64,000 nucleotides of DNA, from the NCBI RefSeq assembly GCF_001949145.1, contig NW_019091381.1, forward strand, positions 1,600,524 through 1,664,523, written 5' to 3'. The translations under genes were made by a program, and so were the position numbers. This document shows, piece by piece, positions 46,404 through 59,600 of the stretch. The notes below the pieces were generated by a model. The model was not told the DNA's origin. It did not search any database and saw only the letters and a list, made by a program, of their open reading frames with translations. This stretch comes from Acanthaster planci (lineage: Eukaryota > Echinodermata > Asteroidea > Valvatida > Acanthasteridae). The first letter of the stretch is position 1; every line of letters begins with the position of its first letter.

Positions 46404-49400
46404 TCAATCAGTCTTGTCTGCAAAAGTTGCAGTGGCAGATTTAACTTTTGGTTCTTTTGGGGGCTCGGTTTTTCCTTCCTTCTCTCCTGTTTTAGCCTTG
46501 CTTGGCTCTCCTTCTTTGATCGTAGCTTTGTTCTTGTCCTCTTTGGTCTCTTCCTTGGGCTCCTTCTCTTCCTTTTGCTCTATTGCTGATTTGCTGGCTT
46601 CTTCTTTCTCTTCCGTTTCTTGGTCTGGTTCTGCCTCCTCGATGGACTCAAGCCGTGCCACCTGTCGCCGCTCTAACGTGCACGCAGCGATCATTTCCTT
46701 GAGCTGGACGCACAGCGGGTGATCTGCACCATGTGTTATTAGCAGAATTTTCTCTGCCTGAAAGAGGAAAACAGATTAGAAAAAGAACGCACTGCCCTGA
46801 CATCTTAAACTTTTTATGCCAAATTTTCTCATTCCTGCTAAATAAAAAAATACCTAAAGTGTACCTAAAGTGCTCACATTTGTTAAGTAAAATCAGCTAA
46901 GCAGAAATAGATTAGCCAAATGCACTTCAAATAATCTTTTCTTAGCAGCTTCAAGTTTGTGAATGAGTTTTACTAAGCCACCTTATGTGCAGTGCCTATA
47001 CCTTGTGAAGATTCTTCATTGCCTCTGCAACCATCTTCAAATATTGCTGAAGCTTCCCCACCCTCATCAGTTGAATGGCTGCGGTTGCATTGTTACCAGG
47101 GCAATGGAACCTGCAAAATGTAGGATGAATGCAAATGGAATACCAGATGTGCAATGGAACTTTGACCACACTCAACAGCCTGCTCCCAACTTTCCAATTA
47201 ATGTTCTTTGCAGAGAAGTTGTCAGAAATGATAAGGTCCGAGGGGTGGGCAGGAAGGCCTATTTCCTTGTTGTCTTGATGGTTGACCAACCAACTCCCAA
47301 GGGCAAAGTTTGAGAAAAACAGGACACCCAGAGGACATGAACAGGAAAGACAAGTCTACTTCTCCATTTTTCAGTTTGGCCAATTCTAATGTGTAGTTGG
47401 ATGTACAGCATGAATATGCAAAAGGAATTACGCACAGCCATGTTAAACTTGTTCCCATTGGTACAATTACTCAAGTCATGACTTGTATTAACCACTTCGC
47501 GCCGCTGGCAGTTATTAATGTTGATGATGCTGGGACAGGATAATTATCATTTTTTTCTCTTTTCAAAATTCTTTACAAATTCCCATCTTCATTTACTGGA
47601 CAGTTACACCCACACGAAGGACTGTCTGGTTTCTACTCTAATCTGACAGACAACATCTACTGACGCTGGAGTATTTCAGCCCAGATTTTGCGGTGTTACG
47701 TAATTTTCTTTTGCTCACGAAACTGGCACAGTAAGCTGCCGACTTCTTTTCAATAGGGGCCAGATTAGCGTGCAGCGGTACTGTGTGGTTCATTGCTACG
47801 GTGGTGGGGCGCTTTTGTCCTGGTGGTAATCCCCTCGCACTAAATCCCCAAAACCGTGGTATACTGTTTCAAAACAAGGCTGGATTATCTCCCCTATTGA
47901 GAGTGAAAAAATGTTGGTAATGCCCAGCAGCCTGGTCTTTTGTAACAAGGCCCAGTTCCCTTTGTCCGATTTTGGAGACCCCCGCCGCGCGTATAAAGAA
48001 TACGTGTCTGGTACTGGAAACCTCCGGCAGCAAGTGGTTAATGCAGTAACTGCCAGTCTCCCATGTTTGATGGTGAATTTCTATACATACTCCAGATGTG
48101 CAATGGAACGTCGACCATACTCCAAAGCCTGTTCCCATTTTTCTAGGTGAATGCAAGAATCCATGGCATAGTGGAGTGTTTCCACTACCAGGTGGTGGTA
48201 GGGGTGTAGGTTGCCCTTTTGTAGCGCCAAGCACTGCTCGCTCAGCTCCAAGACCTTTTGCCAATGTGGTATTGCTACAGTTAAGGTCACATTTTTGCAG
48301 GCAAATAACAAAGTGGCAGTTGCACTTGTCAGTAAGTTATCTTGTCTGAGATCCCTGGTTTACATTACAATCTACTGATCAGAGTCTGCGCTTCTAAGCA
48401 GGGACGGGGCTATTGGTTCAAATCAACAAGAATGTAAAATTATCTTGAAAACCAGCTTACCCGTAGTCGAACATCCAGTGTTTTTAAAGAGATGTACTCC
48501 ATCTAAAAACCACTTTTGCCTCGTCCAACTTTCTGTGCTGGGAACAGAAAACTACAACTACAAATTCTTGGCAGTAATAATGTTACAAATGAAAATAACC
48601 CGAAAAAGAAACTGATTTTGTTTTTAAGGATATTGCCAAAGCTCATGATCTTCTCAGCTGCTGACAGTTTGGCTATGCACTGCTGCTCGACAGTCTTTAA
48701 CTGGTCTGGAAATCCTAGGGGGAATGCCTCAAAGTTACACAGGCTGCATTTCTTGACTGTCCCATCTGCAGACGACACGGCAGAATGAAGCAAGGTGATG
48801 AGGACTATTGGTCTACCATTTTCACAGATTCTGCTTGAAACTTTTTACACCAGTGATATGAATCCGCACTTTTCAAAATTACCTCCACAAAACATCGCCA
48901 CCAAGCCGTATTAGTTGACTAGTTCAACTCAAACAACTTTGGTTATCCTTACAAAAGTACAAAATGCCATTTTTTGTTCTTAATTACGAATATAAATGGT
49001 TTGGAATGACGTTCACCTGGATTAACAAGGACAGCTTCTTGGCATTCAAGGTTTCCACACTGCACACTATGACGTAGATTGTCCTAAATAAAACAAGACA
49101 GCACGAATGGATTTAAGATGTTTCTACAATAAAATAACAAGAAAATTGATATAAAAACTTGAACTTTTTTTTGCCAGCGTAAGCTTGGTATGCAATATAT
49201 TTTCATAAAAGTGTTATGCAATTCATGAAAGTATTACTCTTAAACAATTAGCGCAGGAATTTTTCTTCAGGTTTATCTTTTGCACAAGTTATTTGTTGGG
49301 CGCACAAGAGATTTTTGGCCTACCCGACTGGTATCTCTACAGAGGGGGCACTTGCACATGAACTGAAAGACATTTCGAAGAATGTTATTTCTTGTTGCTG

Positions 49401-52400
49401 TCGGTTTCAAGACGTCAACGTAGCTCACAAAACACTGTAAGATAACAATATCACACAGAGTTTATTTTAGCATAAATTTAAATTCTTAATAAAATGAGGC
49501 TGACTTACTTCTAATACTCCAATAGGACCACTGTCACAAATCATTCTAAACAGAATACATGTATGATCACCATCAATTAAATTTGGGTAAGCAAAGGCAT
49601 GAAACAAGAGAATACAATACCATTTGTTGTGGGGGGGTGGAAGATAAATAAATTGTCGACAGAGTCGAGTTTTGTGCGATGATATAGCTAAAGATATCTG
49701 AGGAAGTTGCCAAACAGCAGACTTGCTGGACTAATCATTATGATGATTACATACAATCATTTACGACCAAACTATGAATGTTAATGCAGAGCCAATCACC
49801 TCTTTGTTGGCTGGAATGTCCCTGGTTGTCCTGACATTGACAGCTGTCCCCGTGTGGATTGCGACACAGTTGAAATCGCAACTGTGGTTGAACATGGAGA
49901 ATCTAAGGCAATGACAAACAGGGATGATGACGTATACACTTCCTTAGAACATGACCAAGTGCAAATCACATCGAATCCACATGATCAAATGCNNNNNNNN
50001 NNNNNNNNNNNNNNNNNNNNNNNNNNNNNNNNNNNNNNNNNNNNNNNNNNNNNNNNNNNNNNNNNNNNNNNNNNNNNNNNNNNNNNNNNNNNNNNNNNNN
50101 NNNNNNNNNNNNNNNNNNNNNNNNNNNNNNNNNNNNNNNNNNNNNNNNNNNNNNNNNNNNNNNNNNNNNNNNNNNNNNNNNNNNNNNNNNNNNNNNNNNN
50201 NNNNNNNNNNNNNNNNNNNNNNNNNNNNNNNNNNNNNNNNNNNNNNNNNNNNNNNNNNNNNNNNNNNNNNNNNNNNNNNNNNNNNNNNNNNNNNNNNNNN
50301 NNNNNNNNNNNNNNNNNNNNNNNNNNNNNNNNNNNNNNNNNNNNNNNNNNNNNNNNNNNNNNNNNNNNNNNNNNNNNCTTATCTAGGTTTATGACAGGTT
50401 CAAAGTTCAGACCAGTCTGATGTGAGCTAAGTTACTCTCATTCTCCAAGATCCCTCGAATCAGCTACGAAGTTTAAGATAATTGCAGGTTAGTCACTATC
50501 TTCTTTACAAAAGCAGAGAACAAAAAATCATACCATTAGTTTTCAGGTAAGAGAACTGAGGAAGGTTTGTAACAAAAACTAGAGGAAGTTTAATATGGTC
50601 GATGGTAAAATTCCAAGATGGTAGGAACTTTGAGTGGTTACATTTTAACGGCAGACTTTGAGACCCTTGGTGGCGGCGCACATGCTGGTTCTGTGTAACA
50701 TTTCTGTGCTTAACCACATAGTTCTGAGCGTGCGCAGTACTGTGGAAAGGGACCGATATGTCTGCTACCACCAGCGTCTCAAACTCTCCCACTGGCCTTG
50801 TCCGTGGTAGGCGAGGGGTGAAAACACTACCTTACCCTCCCAACACACTTTCAGCAACTTTACTCAAGTACAGCAGCATGAAGCAAGAGGATCTTGAATG
50901 CTGAAATATTGGACTTACACAGAGCCTTCACCAACGTACCTGACTGGAGCTGGTCTATGTGGGTTGGAAACGTGGATGATCCGTTCAGTGCAGGTGCTTG
51001 TTGCTTCTTAAACAGAAACACAGCAAGAGAATTTCTGTCCAAGTAACATTTTCCTTTAAAAGATATTGACTTGATAGCGACTACATCTATTCAGTAGAGG
51101 TTTATGGAGACTCCGATTAAACTGTCTCTTGTTAATGGGCAATTTATAAGGCTCTTTTGTTTCATTACCTTTCTCTTTCGCCACAGCCTCCCCATCAGTC
51201 TGATATGGTCTGAAGGGACATTGGGAGTAACACGGCTAATCCCCTCACATTCGAGTTTATGAGATGTCCACGCTGCCCTCTAGAGTGAGACAATGAAGGG
51301 TTGATTTGTTTATTTTCCTCATTGCAATGTGACAGATCAATAAATCATGGCTTTGCCATGAAGCCACTTCTTTATGATCTATTTTGCCTTCAATGCTTTC
51401 TGTTGTACTGCTCCGACTTTAAGTTACATTGTATTATAAATTTTGGCTCTTGTTAAGTTTCTCCAAAGCTTTTGCTCCTGGACAGTGAATTTTCCTTTTT
51501 CTGATGTATTTAATTTGTTCAATTATGCTGTCTTAGCAGATAATTAGTAAATTACAATGATAATTCTGAGTTTAAAGGTCTTAACTATTAAATTTTAAAT
51601 GAACTTATGGGTTTATAAATAAAGTTTACAAAGCCACTGAATTCCAGGAAGCCCTGAAGGTGAGGAATGTGACTCTGAAATGATGATAAAATTCATGTAA
51701 AACATAATCACCTGACAATCTTTGTTGCAGTAATATGCAAACTTGCAGGCTGAACACTTGTGTAAAATTTCATCCCTGAAAAGTCACAGAAATGTAGAAC
51801 TAATGCAATAAACTTTCATGTGTACATATTGGGTTACAAATTGGGAAGAAGTTCCACATACAGAAAATATGGACGACACTTGATGCCCCGATGTGCACAA
51901 ACCTATGAGACTTGTCTGAAAAAACTTGTGTTTTCTAAGTAATTCTTGGGAATTTTCTGAGCTGGATTTAAGTTTTGAGGACATGTTACCACTTTCTGAT
52001 GGCTCTTATAAGATTTAACAGGAAAATTAGTGTTATCTGTATATGAAACTCTTTCCACAAATTGTAACAAATAATAAATATAACTGATGTTTGCATAGCA
52101 ATTTAAAAATAACTAGGCTATGTTATGATGGGAAAATTTTGATAAAGAGAATTTTAAATAAGATTCCCATAAATTTTACAAATTGTAACCAATTATTTAC
52201 CATCATCTGATCCCGGATCATAAATTGTTCTGGGACAATGATACATTTACCAGCAACTCAAATAATTGTGAACATTTACCAATAATTCTAGAACAGTTTC
52301 TCGCACCTTTTGGTGAGACACTGATCGCAGTAGTATCCTCTCTCGGTATTCTGAAGAACAAACTCGAACGGTTTCTCTGTCAGCAATAATGTACCAGCTT

Positions 52401-52497
52401 TCACGTCTTTCGTAACGCGAACACCGCGGCCCCTGTTCTTGGTCGCAAAAACCTCGACGATCTCTGACTTTTCTTCCTGCTCGACATCAGCTGCCAT
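46404..52497 (-). CDS. SMYD-family protein lysine methyltransferase (SET + MYND), interrupted by a sequence gap
   Basis: SMYD enzymes methylate lysines on histones and other proteins. The protein probably starts MAADVEQEEKSEIVEVFATK (52497); an in-frame ATG lies further upstream at 52530. Exons: 52497-52307, 51775-51712, 51279-51169, 51006-50940, [missing, probably in the N run], 49902-49800, 49434-49324, 49083-49017, 48765-48637, 48274-48087, 47110-47002, 46757-46404. The MYND finger is YYCDQCLTKR + CSACKFAYYCNKDCQ + AAWTSHKLEC. The SET core shows SMFNHSCDFNCVAIH (the NHSC motif), RDIPANKECFVSYVD (the Tyr motif) and the post-SET cysteines CKCPLC. The C-terminal TPR-like part includes NLHPYHHLVVETLHYAMDSC and VGKLQQYLKMVAEAMKNLHK. 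The last exon adds an unusual Glu/Lys-rich tail of about 80 residues. The junction 48087/47110 does not agree in phase. Which SMYD (1/2/3) cannot be settled. Confidence 0.88.
47143..47203 (-). repeat. Duplicate fragment of a SMYD exon
   Basis: This segment matches 48092-48153 over about 61 bases at roughly 80% identity. On the minus strand it encodes ESWEQAVECGQSSIAHL, against EKWEQALEYGRRSIAHL in the real exon. It lies only 33 bp upstream of the next exon (47110), too close to be spliced to it normally. It is either a decayed tandem exon or an alternative exon. Confidence 0.75.
49993..50377. other. Assembly gap (385 N)
   Basis: The run of N falls between the exon ending near 50940 and the exon starting at 49902, where the SMYD family has the middle of the SET domain. 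At least one coding exon is probably hidden here. Confidence 0.99.
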
Positions 52498-52530
52498 TTT
52501 CATACAAATGATCCGTCCCTTCCTCCGCAA

Positions 52531-53690
52531 AAACTTTGAACGATTTTTTATTTACCCCCACCCCATTTACGTATACATGTCCCATGTGAGCACGTGTACT
52601 TGTCTTCACAGGATCCCTGATTTCCGCTGATTACTTCGCACGTCATTTCATTGGATGAGTCAGTGACTAGACCAAGTTGTTTTGAAAGTGCGCCCTCAAG
52701 TTACGACCAACAAACATATCAGCTGAGCACCGAAATTGTATTTTAACCAAGGACTTCGTAACCCGCATTCTATTTATTGAATGGGTCAGATGAACGTCCA
52801 GTCAGAAATTTTGAGATAGTGGAGTTCATAACTGCTGCATAGCTGAACTTGAAATGATAAAACGATAACTAAGCCTGGTTTTAATACATGTACATGAAAA
52901 GCTATCACTTCCACAGCCCCATGATAAAACACATGGTACATGTACAAGACTCACCAAAGCAGCTGGGAACACCAAAATATTCACTTTCTTCACCACACGA
53001 CACATTTATTCAGCAAATAAGACTCTAAAAACAGGAAAGCCTGCTCCGAAAACAGTTCAAATGTGATGAGCGTTAAGTCGCATTCCACTCTTTCTTATTT
53101 TGAGGGTTTAAGACTCGTATTGAAGTGGAGGTGAATTTTGGGGTATTGTAATATTTGGAAAGAGTAACCTGTCTATTTAATTACAAATATTTCGTAGGAT
53201 TATATATTTAAAAATGTCATTCTCTCAGCAATTTTGACGATAGCATTATTCGTGTCTTCTCAGAAATGTTTAAACAATGTTGGGAAGTACATACCGTTGG
53301 AAAGCTCTCTTGCTGAATTCAAAGATACCAATATCTCATTTTTTGAAAATTCCGACTTTCAGCTCATTTTGTGGTAACAGGTCACATATTAAAAATGATA
53401 CAAGTATAAATCTGAAATACACGTTTCCTGAAGCACATGTTAGATTTTAAGACTTCAACAAATGTTACACAGATATAAATAACTATTACATCAATTACAA
53501 CGAAATCCCTTGGATTTTTAGCTACTAGTATGTACATAAATGTACTGGAATCCTGTAATAATTGGCTATCAAAGTGATTGTCCCTATGGGGTGAATGTCA
53601 GTAAGATATTTAGTGACAGAAAGACAATTAAAATCCATTAAACTCTATACACGTATTGGAAAGGTCACAGACTACAAAGTTGTCTCGTCG
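52531..53690. other. Upstream of the SMYD-type gene, no gene seen
   Basis: Presumed promoter of the SMYD-type gene plus AT-rich spacer. No TATA box or repeat stands out. Confidence 0.4.
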
Positions 53691-53696
53691 GACAGC

Positions 53697-56600
53697 TAAG
53701 ATGTAGATCCGATCGCTTCAAGCGGTTCAGGGGAAGCACAACTGTCCAGATCTTGGAAGAAACTGCAGAAGAAAGAAAGAAAGAATTTCAAGAGGCACGA
53801 CAGGTGGAAATGAGCAAATCTCAGAGCCCCCTCTGGCCATTATGGGGCAACTTACACTTTTCTGCAAATAACTATCGTCAATATTGCTTAGGTCTGTACC
53901 CCAAGAAGATACCAAGTAAAGAATGGTCCCTGAAATTCACTTGATTTTGAACTTTTTTGCCTTGTTGCTCTGTCTGAGAAGACTTCGGCAGGGGATCAGA
54001 TCACATTTTCACAACAAAGAAACCAACCATAACAGCGATCTCTTCAGAAAGAGAGTTCAAGAAAAATGGTTAACATCACTTCCCCAAATCTTCACCGCAA
54101 CCAAGATAGAATTTTTTGAAAATAATTTAAAAGAACATTTTATAGGAAGAAAAAAAAGTACCTTCAGCTGGCTGCTCTCTAAAACCAAGTATCCATCTAC
54201 ATGAATATTCAGCTGTACCTTCAAACAAAATCAGATATTGGACGGCGTCACAAAAACAATTCTGGGCAGAGCAAAAATGAAATCGGTCATCCCTTGTCAA
54301 AGTGGTTTGTCAAGGCCAAATCTATTCATTCCCAATACATTTCGCCCAATTATCATTGCAGTCTGAATCAGTAAGCCAAGTTTAAAAGCTCCTCACGGTA
54401 ATTCAGCAAGATTCCCACTTGTTTTAAAATTCATCATCTTCAGACTACCACTCGTTTCCTTCTTTCCGCGCATCTCACGCAAGATTCCTACTTGAAACAT
54501 GCTAGATGTTGGACAATGATGTGAACAATGGAAGATCAGAAACAAATTGCTCTCGTTTGAGAACACAGACCAGAGCCACTTTTAAATATTGAAAAATAAA
54601 AACAAGATTGAAGAGTACTTACGTGGAGGTAAACTACGTCGCTCAAGATGTGGGATGTTTGCCTCAAAAAGACCCTAAAGCAAAAGACGAATTGAAAGCT
54701 TTTGAACTCGGAGCCAAGTTCTTAAAACCAAACTTCCAGCAATGTCAGACATTGAATTGCTTCTTGCTTGTACCTCAGAAAGGGTTGAATGGATTAATTT
54801 ACGGGCTTTGGTTGTTGCTCTCATCGAGACACTCCGATTGGCAAAATCAATAGTTCATCATTGGTACAGCATCTAAAACAATTCAACATAATTTCCTGCC
54901 TGCAGATATTACAGGAATTATGAGCTTTAAGATCAAAAACCTGGCGTTTGAGTAACAAATCGCAAATAAAACGGAATAAACATTCCGTTAAATTCAATTC
55001 CGAAATTAAACATTCTAAGTCTGCACTCAAAAACTGTACTGGAGCTGCCACACCAAACCACATCTACTCAAAAATACTCCCGATTAAATTCTTACAAAGC
55101 AATACATCTCCACATAAAAACATCATAAAAGTACCGAAATGAAGGACTGTGAACATTTGGGGAAGATCAGGATTTTCTTGGCCTTTAGGTTAATTACTTT
55201 TGTACCCAATAAACAGATAAATCAATTGGCTTTGGTTGCTGCTCTCAATGAGTCACTTAGAGTGGCAAACTCCTTGGATCATGAATGCAATGCAAGCTCT
55301 ATATCCACAGGAAATTTTGTTTCACCAAATCACTGTCAGAATTTCACGGTCTCTCAATATCATTTCTGAACCACATGGCAAGGAAAGACGAGAAGACTTT
55401 AAGCATCTACTTTACAACAGAACACCCATTCTTTAAGTTTCAAAACTTCTTCCCTCTACATGGATGAAATTCTTTACAGTACTCACGTTTGCCTTTTTGC
55501 TGCAGCATTGTTGTGGGCTGTCCATAAAGTCAGCAGGAGCTCCAAACTGCCTGCAAGATTGGACAGACTATACACGTATCAAGTTGTTGTGCAATAGAAC
55601 TTAGCCATGCAATAGTACTACCACTGTCCTACATGTCGAGTACTCAGCATATGTACTGACTGTTGAATAATCAGTCATGGGCTTTCAGCCTGGGGCATTC
55701 AATCTTGTCATCTTTGTACAACATGCAGGTAATAACAACCCACCTTTACAAGAACAAGTTCATTCGAAATAAATCTCAATATTACGAAGTGTGAGGAAAC
55801 GTACCTGAGTGAGGTATCCGATGTCAGAAGATTACTGTGACCGCATCTAGGAAAGACTGTATATGTCAAAAGAAAAATTTGTGAGGACTGTTTACTTAAT
55901 TTAATGAAGTATCAAAATCTCCAGGAAACGGATGCCATTCAGTGGAACAAGACCACAATCTCTTCATTGAAACATCTGATAATACATGCATTCATCCTTA
56001 TAGCATCCTCTCAATATCACAGTTCAGGGTACCATTACGTCTTCAACTGTCTCCCTTTCAGAAGGGTACTGTTTGGTCAAGCTTATATAAAAAAAACAGC
56101 AAGCAGGAGATGCATGCTCAGCTCTACAATGATCCATCACGTTAAGGAATCCAACTTACCCATCTACTGTTACTTATGCCGTGTACATTGACGGCTCTCA
56201 AACATGGCGCTTGGTTACCTGGGCAAGTATTCAATGAAGGTCAAGTCAAAATGGGTAAAAGTCAAGACGAAAGTGTCACAAACTTTCTGAAACACCTCTT
56301 CAAAGAGAAGGCCCTATATGCAGCAGAAAACTGAAGCCCGTCAGAAAACACAACACATCACTGTCTTCAGTAGCAGGACTGGTTTATTGTGTGTCTCATC
56401 ACATGGGCAACAGACGCACACTACAAAATTTATCTGAAAAGCTTTTCTGCAATATAAAATGGAGAAATGCTTACCAAGTGACTTGGGCACTACCAGCAGA
56501 ACAGTTTTTCCAACGGTGTTACCAATACAAGGCGAGAAAAAGCCAGGCAATCTGTACGAGAAAGGATTGAGAGATCTTAAGTACAATGTACACGATTGGA

Positions 56601-59600
56601 CACACCGTTTCATCTGGTACAGACGGTAAGTGTTGGTGGTTTTCGGCACGGCATAGCTGATGAGTTACAACCTTGCCGCTTCATTAGACCATCTATTTCA
56701 ATCTCAGCCTGCATTCGGCAACACTCCGTTCCATGGACAGAAACTAGGTTGTGGCAATGCGGCTTGGCAACTTTGCATAATATAATGTTCTCACACAACT
56801 GGGTGACAGACTTGACAGTAAACCTGTCAAAGGAACTGGTTAAAACTGGAGGCATTTCGGCTTTTGCCAAGTAGGAAGATACTTGCAAATGAGACTGAGA
56901 GACGGTCAGGAGTCAAGTTACAGAATTAATCCTCAACCAACCTTCGATTCCCAAGTTCCGGTCCTGATTGCAAAACCTGTGATAATCAAAACAAATCCAA
57001 ATGAAGTCTTAATCACTTCGGACTTGTGCAGTGTTTCTTTTAACACTGAAACAAGGAAATTTCTTGCCGAGATAAGTTGGCACCTACAGAAGCAATACAG
57101 GCTAGAAAAGAGATTTCTGGGGAGAGTGAATGAGTGTGTTGGTGGCTTTCGGCATGGAGTAAGTGATAACCAGCACTTTACCAGCACTTAGGCCATCCGT
57201 CCTATCTTAGCCGTATTGTGGGATCACTCATTTCATCAACTGAAATAGTGACGTGGTTTTTTCGGCTTCCAACTTGCCACAGGAGTTGTACATAGAATTC
57301 CTCAACGAGTCGATGATTAACTTAAAAATCCTTTACACAAAGCATGTAAAGTAACATCAAGGCTAACAAACTTCAAAGTTATTTTAAAAAGATGTACTTG
57401 TCACCACAGGAAATGACGCTGATTGCAAGTGTGGTACTTACACATCCCTTCCTCCATACTTGTTAACACCTCTGCAACAAAAAAAGACAGGTACAGTTTT
57501 TACAAAACTAGATTCACCAGAACACAGATCCCCTCAAGATGGCACAGGGGCACAGGACATGCAGTTGTCGTTCTTTCAGACGGCAGAACTGGATCAGAGA
57601 ATTTCCCACCACAGATCAGATAGGAGCGAAAGACTAAACAACTCTGAGATCATCAAGTGTGATCAGCTGAACTATGCAGTCATCACTTCCATGGAGGAAT
57701 GACCAAAATTGAGGTCTGTCAACTTGGTTTGACAAAGAAAACACCCTACACCACACTAACACATGCAAGTCGGGTAGAGGTGATCTTGAATGAACGTACC
57801 TTGGGAGAAATTCACTGCCAGCGAGGAGGTTTCCTCCTGGAACTGCCATCTAGATCAAAAGAAAAGACAGTTCTGAAGAAACAAGAAATACAGATGGAAA
57901 TCACCGTCTACGAGCACTGAAATTGGGTATGTGACACTTCACTTACATACTTCGGATTGTCCTGTGAACTATCAATACTTTCAACTTGAAAACCACAAAT
58001 TTTAGTATCAATTGAAAACAGGAAATAGGTTCTTTATTTCTCACAGGGTTCAGTCCGTCTAGTAGCAAACTTATCATCAATGTTTTAAAGCTAAGATCTC
58101 CAGAGATCATCACTACCCCACGAGTGAATGTTATTACCTGGCACACACTTGGAAAATAATTCTTACACCCCTCAAATGAAAAGTCAAGAATGTGAGCCAC
58201 AACAACTACAGACCTTTTTCAAACTGCAGCATTTGGATGGAACCACGCGGCTCGGCACAAACTTAAACCTGAAAGAAATGCAAAATCTATGTTAAGGGGT
58301 TGGCATTTGGCCACACATGCTCAATTCCCCCCCCCCCAAAAAAAAGCTAAGAGAATCTGCCTTTTCGCAGAACAGTGGTTATAGTAGGGAAAAACAAAAG
58401 GTGGATAAAAGAAATGAATTTTTGTTTAGTCCAACGTTTAGCAGTTGAAATCTTGTGTTTGTGTGCCTCAGCGATCTTGGTGGAATGCCACGTCATCAAC
58501 CTAGCAGTCAAGAGTAGCAAATAAACTGTCATCCTCAACACACAGACACCCTCATTTGATATTGCCAAACGATTCACGACTGGGTTGTGAATGTCGGGAA
58601 AACCGACAAAAAGAAGATACTTACAGGCACGATGAATCCATTTCATACAGTCAACTGTAAAGGACAGACATAAAAACCAGGATTTTATTACTATAAAAGG
58701 CTTGGAGCAAACGATACACTCAGTAAACTTGAATGAGGTTGGATGGACCGGCATTTCATTACTAGATCAATCTATCTCAAAAACTTAAGCCTCTTCTCAG
58801 AGGTGCTATTAAATATATTTCAAAGCCATGTAGATGATTAACACTTTACAGCTATTAGACATTTCAAGGGAGTGTATCAGACCGCCCTAGTGTCGCTGAT
58901 TTTCATCAATGTCCCGACTATGAGCGACTTGAATCATCACGAACACCCCTCAATAGCCAAGAACCTATGTGCTTTTGGATGGTTTTTCTTCAGCCTTCAA
59001 GATTTCACTCGAGTAAGTTACATGATGAACTGTAGTGGAAACGCTCGCTTGGGGCATATGTTCTGGAAACTGGGTTATCTTGGACTTGCTAGAGTTTGAA
59101 ATGCACCAAGCATCCTTGAAACATTACGTGGGAAACTGAAAGTTTAATCTCACCTACGACTGTGAAAACATTCCAGTGATCACCTCCATTCTAGGTCAAG
59201 ATGGAAACTGTTGAAAGAGAGAAAGTGATAAAATCTTACTTCAATTCGTCGTCTGCAGATATGCTTGCAATAAAATTCTATTGATGTTTATTTGGTGCAT
59301 CAGACCGCATCGTCGCTACATTTTATGATGTCTTCATTGTCATGACATTGGCCACGACTGAAAAGAAATTGATTCATCATATGCACTTCATCATCAACTC
59401 AAATCCAACCAAGTTAACTCTGTAAATAAAGCAGAACAGAAATCTTAGTGTCACCTGTAACATGCGAAGTTCCCTCATGGGCTTTAAAGTCAAGATGGAC
59501 ACTTAACCAGTCAAGAAATCTGACTTGGTCCTTCACACCCTGATTACTGTTGACATTAATATCGGACTGTCCAAGTATCTGAAGAGTTGTCTTCACCGTC

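Noticed and set aside
46414-46722. Long Ser/Leu/Phe-rich plus-strand frame opposite the SMYD tail
   Set aside because: It is the antisense shadow of the Glu/Lys-rich last exon.
49505-49545. Extra SMYD exon reading MICDSGPIGVLE
   Set aside because: It has splice-like ends, but its frame in the required phase meets a stop. The flanking exons 49800 and 49434 join directly in phase 0.
49854-50420. 188-codon plus-strand frame
   Set aside because: Most of it is N. The real coding strand here is minus (SMYD exon 49902-49800).
57634-57849. Continuous 71-codon minus-strand frame as a single exon
   Set aside because: A donor (GTACGT) at about 57800 and an acceptor near 57710 suggest that its middle is intron; the whole remains tentative.
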